NCBI GenBank assembly: GCA_013330765.1
Contig: DUHU01000077.1
Span: forward strand, 1-12,347
From: Candidatus Poseidoniaceae archaeon
Lineage (GTDB): Archaea > Thermoplasmatota > Poseidoniia > Poseidoniales > Poseidoniaceae
Direction: 5' to 3'
Length of the DNA: 12,347 nt
Below, one piece after another: positions 1 to 6,532 of this stretch. The notes under the pieces were generated by a model, which ran no database searches, had not been told where the DNA came from, and saw only the letters and a program-made list of their open reading frames with translations. How positions within the stretch are numbered: position 1 is the first letter of the stretch; the number at the start of each line of letters is the position of its first letter. The position numbers and the translations under genes were made by a program.

Positions 1-45
1 CAAGCTACACTATAGGGCCTTGGTATTCGCATCCACCCACCTCTC

Positions 46-55
46 GGATATAAGC
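46..55 (+). promoter_or_regulatory. Putative archaeal TATA box for the thioesterase operon
   Basis: The sequence GGATATAAGC contains an ATATAA core at 48-53 in an otherwise GC-rich stretch. A transcription start about 25 nt downstream, near 74-78, would fit the ATG at 111 and would exclude the in-frame GTG at 63. There is no clear BRE. A second AT-rich stretch, CTATAG at 10-15, is further upstream and fits less well. Confidence 0.45.
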
Positions 56-110
56 CCGACGGGTGCGGTTTCCGACGAGGGTTCATGGGTCAGGTGCCAA
101 AACCCGGACC

Positions 111-539
111 ATGGCGGTGACCGTCAGGCGGCGCGTGGATTTCCCGATGGTCGACATGGCCAACATCACGTACTATCCAAGAATCTATGATTTGGCACAT
201 CGATGCTTCGAGGAGGCATGGTCCGAAATGTGCGGTGTGGATTACGCCACGATCGTGACGGAACGGCACCTCGGGTACCCCGTGGTGGACGTCACGTCCA
301 CCTTTCACGGGCCGCTCCGCTACGGCCGAACGGCGGTGATGACCATGTGGATTGAATCGGTGGGTACAACCAGCGTGGTTTGGCGCTACCTGCTCGAGGA
401 CGACCTTGGACAGAAAGTGTGGACGTCCAGGCAAGTGACGGTTGGCGTGGACATGCGGACCATGGAGCCTCACCCCGTCCCTGAAGATCTACGCGTGGGC
501 TTGGAAGCCTGCAGCCCGCCAGAGGAGGCTCATGCATGA
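111..539 (+). CDS. Hotdog-fold acyl-CoA thioesterase (4HBT family)
   Basis: This is a 142-residue protein, a normal length for a single-domain 4-hydroxybenzoyl-CoA thioesterase-like hotdog enzyme. Such enzymes hydrolyse acyl-CoA thioesters in the cytosol. Near the N-terminus, FPMVDMANITYYP aligns with the family signature FGDCDPAGIVWYP of Pseudomonas 4HBT. Asp15 (numbered from the ATG at 111) falls on the catalytic aspartate and is followed by the expected Tyr-Pro and a long central helix (IYDLAHRCFEEAW). The rest alternates beta strands, including VVDVTSTFHGPLRYG, where the family binds CoA. An in-frame GTG at 63 would add 16 residues, but it lies within about 10 nt of the TATA box, so the ATG at 111 is preferred; its Shine-Dalgarno is weak. 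The acyl substrate cannot be read from the sequence. It is probably co-transcribed with the following membrane protein, whose ATG overlaps this stop codon. Confidence 0.87.
   Translation: MAVTVRRRVDFPMVDMANITYYPRIYDLAHRCFEEAWSEMCGVDYATIVTERHLGYPVVDVTSTFHGPLRYGRTAVMTMWIESVGTTSVVWRYLLEDDLGQKVWTSRQVTVGVDMRTMEPHPVPEDLRVGLEACSPPEEAHA
522..528 (+). promoter_or_regulatory. Strong Shine-Dalgarno inside the thioesterase 3' end
   Basis: GAGGAGG ends 7 nt before the ATG at 536. It fixes the start of the membrane protein and supports translational coupling through the ATGA overlap at 536-539. Confidence 0.75.
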
Positions 540-1099
540 CCATGGATCCATGGGCCATCGATCCACGTCCCGACCGCCGAGGTCCTCGGTCCATTGCCGT
601 GCTTTTGCTGCTTGGAGCGGTGTTGCTTGGCCTTGCCGGCCTCGACGCCTTGCAGCACGGGGCGCTTGAGGACTTGCCTGCGGGACAGGTTGAGATGACC
701 ATCGAAACCCCGAACCTGAACGACGACGTCGAAATTACCCCTGAGCAGTACCAAGCCTTCCACGACGAGGCCCGCGATTCCGGTGCTTACGCATGGCGGG
801 GCTATTCCCTTCTGGCCGGAATGTCCCTTGTTGCGGTTGGAAGCTTCGGCCTCTATGCACTCAAACCATGGGGCCCACGTACAAGCAGCATAGGCGCAGC
901 AGTCGCTTTGGTCGGTGGCAGCATTGGGGGATATCGCTTCCAAGCGGCAGCAGACGCCACGATGGAAGGCATGCTGGTCGAGACGCAGACTTACCTGGCC
1001 CTCGCCTGCAGCGTGATGACCGGGTTGTGTTTGGCGATGGCGGTGATGCCCCTCTTCAACCATCGAGCCCGGCTCGCGCTGTTCGCTGAAGAGGAGTGA
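536..1099 (+). CDS. Four-helix integral membrane protein, unknown function
   Basis: A 187-residue protein I do not recognise. It has about four hydrophobic segments, at residues 19-36, 90-109, 117-134 and 153-172. A mostly acidic loop of about 50 residues (37-86) lies between the first two. The N-terminus is proline- and arginine-rich (residues 10-18 hold three prolines and four arginines). By the positive-inside rule it should be cytoplasmic, which puts the acidic loop outside the cell. The C-terminus is short and ends in three glutamates. No catalytic motif is visible. The start at 536 is supported by a strong GAGGAGG site and an ATGA overlap with the thioesterase stop, so the two are very likely co-expressed. 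A joint role in lipid or acyl-CoA metabolism is only an inference from this coupling. The stop abuts the stop of the convergent pentapeptide gene with no base between them. Confidence 0.8.
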   Translation: MTMDPWAIDPRPDRRGPRSIAVLLLLGAVLLGLAGLDALQHGALEDLPAGQVEMTIETPNLNDDVEITPEQYQAFHDEARDSGAYAWRGYSLLAGMSLVAVGSFGLYALKPWGPRTSSIGAAVALVGGSIGGYRFQAAADATMEGMLVETQTYLALACSVMTGLCLAMAVMPLFNHRARLALFAEEE

Positions 1100-1540
1100 T
1101 CAGTCCTCGTCAGGCTTCGGCCATTTTTTCTTCAGCGCTTTCACGAGTTTCTCATCCAACGTCGCATTCCACCAATCGCTTCCTTGCCAGATGGCATATT
1201 TTCCCCGGATGCCACGCAAATCCGCTCCAGCCAATTTGCAATTACGAAAATTGGAGAGGTTCATTCTGGCCTTTCGCAAATCAGCGCCGCGAAGGTCGGC
1301 TCCGTCAAAGGCGCTTTTCATCAAGTCCGCTTCCACCATGGAAGCGCGTCTGAAGTCGCAACCGGTGAAGTCCGCTTCGGTCAAGTCCGCTCGATCGAGG
1401 ATGGACCGACGGAAATTTGAGCCACGGTGCCGTCCACCACGAAGCAATGCTCCAGACTTATTTTGGAAAGACCAATCGAGGACTTCTGCTTCGTCAGAAG
1501 GCCCGTCTCGGGGATCGTCCCCGGACGCGGACATGACCAT
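1100..1540 (-). CDS. Pentapeptide-repeat protein
   Basis: A 146-residue protein built around an uninterrupted run of 14 pentapeptide repeats. The central residues fall every five positions from F43 to L108 (Phe, Leu or Met each time). The i-2 position is always Ala, Ser or Cys. In this family such repeats form a right-handed quadrilateral beta-helix, here about 3.5 coils. The N-terminal 40 residues look disordered and acidic. The C-terminal 35 residues are unlike the repeats: a Trp-rich segment (WQGSDWWNATL), then a basic helix (LDEKLVKALKKKWP) that could cap the helix or bind a partner. A GAGG site 7 nt upstream of the ATG overlaps the stop region of the winged-helix gene, and the 9-nt gap implies one operon. 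An ATG two codons downstream is a possible start. Biochemical roles in this family vary widely (for example gyrase inhibition by MfpA/Qnr), and nothing here assigns one. No signal peptide is seen. Confidence 0.9.
   Translation of the reverse strand: MVMSASGDDPRDGPSDEAEVLDWSFQNKSGALLRGGRHRGSNFRRSILDRADLTEADFTGCDFRRASMVEADLMKSAFDGADLRGADLRKARMNLSNFRNCKLAGADLRGIRGKYAIWQGSDWWNATLDEKLVKALKKKWPKPDED
1124..1134 (+). terminator. T-tract terminator for the thioesterase/membrane-protein operon
   Basis: TTTTTTCTTC begins 25 nt past the stop at 1099 on the plus strand. Archaeal RNA polymerase commonly terminates at such T-rich stretches. It sits inside the opposing pentapeptide gene, where it encodes three consecutive lysines and part of a tryptophan codon. 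A weak GAGGA/TCCTC inverted repeat (1091-1095 and 1104-1108) lies upstream, around the abutting stop codons. Confidence 0.45.
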
Positions 1541-1549
1541 GCAGGAACC

Positions 1550-2044
1550 TCACATGGTGCGTTCATCAAGGTGACGACGCCCGGCGGGAGTCAACACCAC
1601 GTAGCGGTTTTTGCCACCACCAATCTCGGGGATCTCAAGCAAACCTCGCTCGCGAAGCCTGTTTAGGTAGAGGGAGAGGTTCCCAGGGGCTTCAAGGCCG
1701 GCGTCTTCGAACAGGCGGGCAACAACGCGGGGAGGGGAATCGTGCACGCCCTCGACGTCGCGAAGGTAGTGGATGGCCGCGAGGACCATGTCGGGTTTTC
1801 GTTCGAAGCCGGCTCCCGTCACAAGGTGGCGGAACGCGGAACCTCGCTCGGGCAATTCAGCGCTTCCAATGGTCTTCGCTGCGGCCTCGACGGCGGCTTC
1901 GCGAGCCATCCTCAGGCGATCCAAGACAGAGGACCAAACGCCCTCTTCTTGCAATTCAGCAATGCGTTCTTCCACGTGGTTGGTGGTCCCGGTGATCTGG
2001 ACTTCGATGTCTCCTGCGAGAATACGAACAACGGCTTCGGTCAT
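1550..2044 (-). CDS. Winged-helix DNA-binding protein, putative regulator
   Basis: From the ATG at 2044 this is a 164-residue, two-part protein. The N-terminal 35 residues (VVRILAGDIEVQITG, then a helix) form a strand-strand-helix module. A helical linker follows (residues 36-75, rich in Ala, Glu and Arg). The C-terminal 60 residues look like a winged helix: helices from SPPRVVARLFEDAG, a recognition-type helix YLNRLRERGLLEI, a Gly-rich wing GGGKNRY and the typical LTPAGRRHL end. This suggests an archaeal transcription regulator or DNA-binding adaptor; the target is unknown. Start choice is uncertain: in-frame starts also exist at 2077 (ATG) and 2110 (TTG). The ATG at 2044 is preferred because the recognisable fold begins right after it and a TATA-like element lies about 26 nt upstream, which would give a leaderless mRNA. 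The pentapeptide gene follows 9 nt after its stop and may be its functional partner. Confidence 0.78.
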   Translation of the reverse strand: MTEAVVRILAGDIEVQITGTTNHVEERIAELQEEGVWSSVLDRLRMAREAAVEAAAKTIGSAELPERGSAFRHLVTGAGFERKPDMVLAAIHYLRDVEGVHDSPPRVVARLFEDAGLEAPGNLSLYLNRLRERGLLEIPEIGGGKNRYVVLTPAGRRHLDERTM

Positions 2045-2065
2045 GTTTCCAACGTCTTTGCTTGC

Positions 2066-2073
2066 ATAGTTAA
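2066..2073 (-). promoter_or_regulatory. TATA-like element upstream of the winged-helix gene
   Basis: On the minus strand this reads TTAACTAT, the most AT-rich stretch of the divergent intergenic region. Its centre is about 26 nt upstream of the ATG at 2044, the spacing expected between TATA box and transcription start in archaea. It would produce a leaderless transcript and argues against the upstream starts at 2077 and 2110. The match to a consensus TATA box is imperfect. Confidence 0.3.
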
Positions 2074-2175
2074 GCATTGGCGGTCGCCCGTGGACTTGGA
2101 AGTTGACCAAACTGCCCGTTCAGGTCATGCCAGCATGCGATAGGAAGATGAAGGCCGAGGGCCCCATGTGCACCC

Positions 2176-5100
2176 ATGTCCACCCGAGGGCGCACCCAAG
2201 CTCGCGCCGTCATGCTCGTGCTGTTGATGCTGGTGTCCGTGCTTCCCATGCCGTTTTCCAGCGCAGGCGGCGGCGCAGGAACGCTTGGCGCCTTTGAAAC
2301 AGGAATGCAAAGCGAGGAACTCGATCTCGCAGGCAACGTCAGCAACGCCTCGATGGGATTGTCCATCCCTCGAGACGTGACGTTCAACGGACTGAGTTTG
2401 GTTGTCGACGTGGATTCCGCCGTTGACACACCAGGCCACGTCTGGCTGGACGTCGACGAAGACGGCGTGAAAGAGTGGTCCTTCGAGGGTCAAGGGTACG
2501 GTTCGCTGGGGCATCAATCCGTCTTTGCACACGGGGCCTCCTCTGATCTTGTCGTGTCCAACACCAGTGGGAACAGCACGCCGGTCAGCAGCGACATTCT
2601 TCTTCCTGAAAATGCGGTCGTCGACACTGCTGCGATGAGCCTCAGCTTCATTCCTGACGTGACCACGGCTTTCCAGGCCATCGGATCGTTCGTTGACGTG
2701 CAGGCCGGGGACATGGACGGAGACGGCAGCGACGAAATCGTCGTCCTCTCCATCGACAACAGCACCACAGGAAACGGCACGGCCTTCGCGGTTCTGGATT
2801 ACAACCTGACTTCACGTCAAATCGTCATGTCAAATTGGACAGAAACCTGCACCGACGCCAGAAGTTTCGACATGGGGGATTTCAACAACGACAGCCGACT
2901 CGACGTTTTCACGTGGGCTGAACTCAAGGTTGACGCTTGCCTGCATCTGTCGAACAGCACGGCGGCGAACGCCAGCAACCAGACCTCTGACTTTCCTTTC
3001 AACGCCACAATGAACGTGACCATGGACGATCGCCTCAAGAAAGCGGCCGTCGGTGATTTCACCAACGATGGCTATGCGGACATCCTGTCCATCCATGGGC
3101 AGGGAGGCACGCAAGGCGTCTTCGTCATGAACCCATTTTCTCCTGCTGGAACCGGATTCTTGACCAAGGCCACGGCCTACATTTACCGCAACGGAAGTTC
3201 GAACCTCGCCAACCTTCAGGACCTCCATGTCGGAGCCATGAGCAATCAAAACAGCGACGTAACGGCCCTGGTCGTGCACCGTGGCTCGAATTGGTGGAGC
3301 TCCTACCAGGCTTGGGAACTGAAGTGGGACGGTCGATTCATCGAGCAGGCCGCAGGACCTGACCGCTTCAGCGACCTGAGGGCTGACATGCTGCCGGTGG
3401 ACTTGGACGGGGACGGCGACACGGACTTTGTCTCAGGCGCAGGTGCTTACCAACACGCGGTGGCCATGAACGACGGCACCACCTGGGTGGTCGAGGAGCA
3501 CACCGATTATGATCCGTTCACCACCACAAACGCGAGTTTCGGTGACCATGACGGCGACGGAATACCCTCCCTCTTCATGGTCGATGTGGGCGCAAGAGAC
3601 GGCTCGGCGGCGACCATCGAAGGGAATTTGACCCACCGTCCATCCAACCAGAGTGGCTTGGATCTTGCCTCTCCAGTCCGCCTCCAGCCGTGGAGCCTGC
3701 CTTTGGACGTCCTTTTCGCCGACCTTGATGGCGACGGTCATCAGGAACAGGTCGTGGCGGGCGGCGAAACCCAAACCGGTATTTTCGTTGGAGGATGGCA
3801 CCAAATTGGACTCGACGTCCAAGGGGACGGCATCGACGAGATCAGCACAGGGGCGTATGGAGGCACGTCGAACTCGACGCATCACGGCATCATCAGCGTC
3901 ACGGACACGGTGGGGGCCATCAAGACCGCTTTGAACGGGCACCTGATCGGTCTTCCGACCAGCACCGATGCTTACGGCGTCAGCATGGCGCATCTCAACC
4001 TCACGCTCAGCACGACCGCGAACGGGGTGCTGAACACGACGCTCACCGACATCGGATACGATGCACGGATCACCATCGAGCAAAACCCGAGCACGGTAGG
4101 CAACCTTTCCAACCTCGTCAACCAACGCATGCAACTGGGCACCGGAGACTTCCGTCTTCCACTGCCCTTCAACAGCACGGAGTCTGGCGTCCTGCGCTTG
4201 ACCGATGTCATTGGGCCCTACGCCGATGGAGCTCCGAACATCGCACGACCGCCGTCGCCGGTTTTGACGCTCAACACCTTGACGCCGACGATGGTGGAAT
4301 TTAGCTGGCAAGACGTGGTGGAGTTTACCGAAGGCTTGCTCGGCTTTGACGTGTACAGGGTCCCCAACGGCACTCCGATCGACCTTGATGCTCCGTACTC
4401 CGATGTCGGCCTCAACATGACCGTGGACACCAACGTGACGTACGGAGACGTGTACGACTATGCCGTTCGTTCCCGCCACGTTTTCGGGTTGCGAAGCAAC
4501 CTGTCGGAAGTGCTGACCGTCGAGGTGCCCTATCCAGCGCCGCCCTCACCCGTGGTCAACCTGACCGCCTCCGACGTCGCCTCTGATTCAGGTGGGCATC
4601 TTTCGGTGTGGTGGGAAGACGACCTCGCAAGCACGGCACAAGCGTACCACGTGTACGTCAGCCGTCAGCCGTTCAACAACACCACGGGCCTGGGCCATGT
4701 GGCGGTGGTGGACGCCGGCGCCACGCTTCCGATCATCGTGAATTCAACGTCAGCCGTCCTTGATGGCAGCACCGTCCTCACGCCGTCTGTGCCGCTGCAG
4801 GACGGTTTGGAGTACCATCTTGGCGTGGTCGCGGTGGATGAATACAGCAACATCAGTTCAGTGGCCGTCACGGGTCCTGTCGCTCCACGCAACGACAACC
4901 TCCGAGCCACCGGCGTGACGTTGATCTTGGAAGGGGACAGCGACATCTCCGGTCTCCAGGTGCTTCCGATTGACGGAGCGGTGAAAGCCACCGTCGAGGC
5001 CACCGTTGGCGGTGAGCCACTATCAGGCGCATCGGCATGGTTCAACATCGAACATGCAGGAAGCGGCTTTTCTCGCAACATCACAGGCACCACCGATAGC

Positions 5101-6480
5101 GCCGGCCAGTTCGTCGGCCTTGAGGCGGCGAGCCTCATGGCATGGGAGGCAACCATGGCCCAGAACGTCGGGGAACTGTCGTTCAGCTACGGCGTGTTGG
5201 GCGTCGACGACGACCCGATGCAGCAGCCCTGGGACGATGCTTCAGGAAGCACGACGGCCTACGCCAGCGTTCAGGTGGAAGTGGATGCTCCTACCATCGT
5301 TCAGGTCATCGACAACGGAACATGGTCGATCGAGTTGATCGTTCAGGAATCGTTGGTCGAACAAACCGGAGCGGCGCCGCTTCTGACCCTTGCATACACG
5401 GTTTTGGATGCGAACGGGGGTGAGCTTGGCAACGGCAGCCTGACGCCAATCGACGGGACCTACGTGTTGGAATCGCCGTCAACCGAAGCGGGCATGGTTC
5501 GATTCACCGTGATGAACGACGCCCAGCCGTGGATCCTTGTGCCCGCTGTTCACGAGGTGACGCTGGTCCGGGACGGTACCACCGGTGGCGTTGATCCTGG
5601 TGACCCGAATGACGGACAACAAGGCGGTAACGACGGGCCGGTTGAAACGACAAACCTGCAACCCTTGGAAGTCAGCGATTGCACCGTGCGGTCCTTCCCG
5701 CGCGATGTAACGGTGGAGCAGAACGCGCAGTGCGTGTTGCGCAACCCCAACGGGTTCGGCGTGACGGTTGCGTTGGACGCGAGTACCGAAACCTTGGGCC
5801 TCATGCGCTTCGATCTGCTGCAAGGCGATGGAGACATTCCAGCCAACGGCGAGCGGCAAGTGGTGTGGTCCATGACCACCCTCAGGAGCTTGGCCGATGA
5901 AGATGAAACGAATTTCGACGCCATAACGGCCTATGTGCTGACCACGGCCTCGAACACCAGCCTGAGGTACGATGGAACAATCGCCCTCTCTTGGACCTTG
6001 GAGGAGCTTACGGTGGACGACAGCTCTGAGACCGGTTCGTCCGGCTCCAACGGCCTCATCATCGGTTTCGGATCTGTGGCCATCATCGCGGGTCTTGCGG
6101 TGGCCTTTGTGCTTCTGCGCCGACCCGAGGACGACGAGGATTTCACCGAGGACGACCTTGACGACGACTACGGCCCAATCAGCAAGGGGCGGCTTGATGC
6201 CGTTGACCTGTCCACCACAAGCAGCCTGACCAAATTGAAGACCTCTGGCGCGAGCATTGAGGACCTCCAACCCGAAGTCAAGGAGCGCCCCAGCGACGCC
6301 CTCATTTCGGAAGCCTCTGGCATCGAACCCGTTGACGACGAAGATGAAGACGAGGACATCGCGACCGAGGACGACGGCATCAACGTCGATGAATTTGGAA
6401 CGGAGTGGTACGAAGACGAGGTTGGCACCTGGTGGTACCGTGAAGCGGGCCAAGAAGACTGGTCAGAATACAACGACTGA
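2176..6480 (+). CDS. Giant surface protein: FG-GAP repeats, Fn3 domains, C-terminal anchor, acidic tail
   Basis: A 1434-residue type I surface protein. Residues 1-30 look like a Sec signal peptide (Arg4/6/10, hydrophobic 11-23, cleavage after SSA). Residues 179-555 hold seven FG-GAP/VCBS-type calcium loops of the D-x-D/N-x-D-G form, starting at D179, D235, D294, D409, D457, D516 and D547, consistent with a beta-propeller. Two fibronectin-III-like domains follow (about 692-787 and 789-905), then Ig-like or carboxypeptidase-regulatory-like beta domains (about 913-1134). A Gly/Asp/Pro linker (1135-1155) leads to a domain with C1169 and C1186. One membrane helix (1294-1314) is followed by RR and a 120-residue, very acidic cytosolic tail ending in a duplicated Trp/Tyr box. 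About 34 N-x-S/T sequons lie in the ectodomain and none in the tail. The role is probably cell-surface adhesion or ligand binding; the ligand is unknown. The start fits the signal peptide but has no well-placed Shine-Dalgarno. Confidence 0.9.
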   Translation: MSTRGRTQARAVMLVLLMLVSVLPMPFSSAGGGAGTLGAFETGMQSEELDLAGNVSNASMGLSIPRDVTFNGLSLVVDVDSAVDTPGHVWLDVDEDGVKEWSFEGQGYGSLGHQSVFAHGASSDLVVSNTSGNSTPVSSDILLPENAVVDTAAMSLSFIPDVTTAFQAIGSFVDVQAGDMDGDGSDEIVVLSIDNSTTGNGTAFAVLDYNLTSRQIVMSNWTETCTDARSFDMGDFNNDSRLDVFTWAELKVDACLHLSNSTAANASNQTSDFPFNATMNVTMDDRLKKAAVGDFTNDGYADILSIHGQGGTQGVFVMNPFSPAGTGFLTKATAYIYRNGSSNLANLQDLHVGAMSNQNSDVTALVVHRGSNWWSSYQAWELKWDGRFIEQAAGPDRFSDLRADMLPVDLDGDGDTDFVSGAGAYQHAVAMNDGTTWVVEEHTDYDPFTTTNASFGDHDGDGIPSLFMVDVGARDGSAATIEGNLTHRPSNQSGLDLASPVRLQPWSLPLDVLFADLDGDGHQEQVVAGGETQTGIFVGGWHQIGLDVQGDGIDEISTGAYGGTSNSTHHGIISVTDTVGAIKTALNGHLIGLPTSTDAYGVSMAHLNLTLSTTANGVLNTTLTDIGYDARITIEQNPSTVGNLSNLVNQRMQLGTGDFRLPLPFNSTESGVLRLTDVIGPYADGAPNIARPPSPVLTLNTLTPTMVEFSWQDVVEFTEGLLGFDVYRVPNGTPIDLDAPYSDVGLNMTVDTNVTYGDVYDYAVRSRHVFGLRSNLSEVLTVEVPYPAPPSPVVNLTASDVASDSGGHLSVWWEDDLASTAQAYHVYVSRQPFNNTTGLGHVAVVDAGATLPIIVNSTSAVLDGSTVLTPSVPLQDGLEYHLGVVAVDEYSNISSVAVTGPVAPRNDNLRATGVTLILEGDSDISGLQVLPIDGAVKATVEATVGGEPLSGASAWFNIEHAGSGFSRNITGTTDSAGQFVGLEAASLMAWEATMAQNVGELSFSYGVLGVDDDPMQQPWDDASGSTTAYASVQVEVDAPTIVQVIDNGTWSIELIVQESLVEQTGAAPLLTLAYTVLDANGGELGNGSLTPIDGTYVLESPSTEAGMVRFTVMNDAQPWILVPAVHEVTLVRDGTTGGVDPGDPNDGQQGGNDGPVETTNLQPLEVSDCTVRSFPRDVTVEQNAQCVLRNPNGFGVTVALDASTETLGLMRFDLLQGDGDIPANGERQVVWSMTTLRSLADEDETNFDAITAYVLTTASNTSLRYDGTIALSWTLEELTVDDSSETGSSGSNGLIIGFGSVAIIAGLAVAFVLLRRPEDDEDFTEDDLDDDYGPISKGRLDAVDLSTTSSLTKLKTSGASIEDLQPEVKERPSDALISEASGIEPVDDEDEDEDIATEDDGINVDEFGTEWYEDEVGTWWYREAGQEDWSEYND
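2710..3840 (+). repeat. Seven FG-GAP/VCBS calcium-loop repeats in the surface protein
   Basis: Seven copies of a D-x-(D/N)-x-D-G-x-x-(D/E) loop occur over about 377 residues, with irregular spacing of roughly 30-115 residues. They are DMDGDGSD, DFNNDSRLD, DFTNDGYAD, DLDGDGDTD, DHDGDGIPS, DLDGDGHQE and DVQGDGIDE. The fifth copy ends in Ser and the sixth in Glu rather than Asp. The pattern is that of integrin-type FG-GAP / VCBS propeller blades. Confidence 0.8.
6397..6447 (+). repeat. Tandem Trp/Tyr box at the end of the surface-protein tail
   Basis: Residues 1408-1415 (GTEWYEDE) and 1417-1424 (GTWWYREA) are two near copies of one aromatic box, nine residues apart. A third, looser aromatic patch (W1429, Y1432) lies just before the stop. 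It is on the predicted cytosolic side of the membrane anchor. The repeat is seen directly; a protein-protein docking role is inferred. Confidence 0.6.
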
Positions 6481-6532
6481 ACCAAGCGAGGATTCTTGAC
6501 GGTCGTGCCGGCCCACAACACGAGGTGAAGGC

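Noticed and set aside
3..20. ACACTATAGGGC near the left edge resembles the end of a T7 promoter and raised the question of vector sequence.
   Set aside because: Only about ten bases match, the upstream half of the T7 promoter is missing, no polylinker follows, and the sequence runs smoothly into a plausible archaeal leader. Chance is more likely.
3433..4479. A minus-strand open frame of 348 codons inside the surface-protein gene.
   Set aside because: Its Arg/His/Val-rich composition is typical of antisense to GC-rich genes, and the plus strand encodes FG-GAP loops and an Fn3 domain there.
5496..5505. GGTTCGATTC, a tRNA B-box-like sequence.
   Set aside because: It is inside the surface-protein gene, encodes MVRFTV in frame, and has no acceptor stem or anticodon arm around it.
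5479..6453. A minus-strand open frame of 324 codons opposite the end of the surface-protein gene.
   Set aside because: There are no motifs, and the plus strand encodes the juxtamembrane domain, membrane helix and tail in register.
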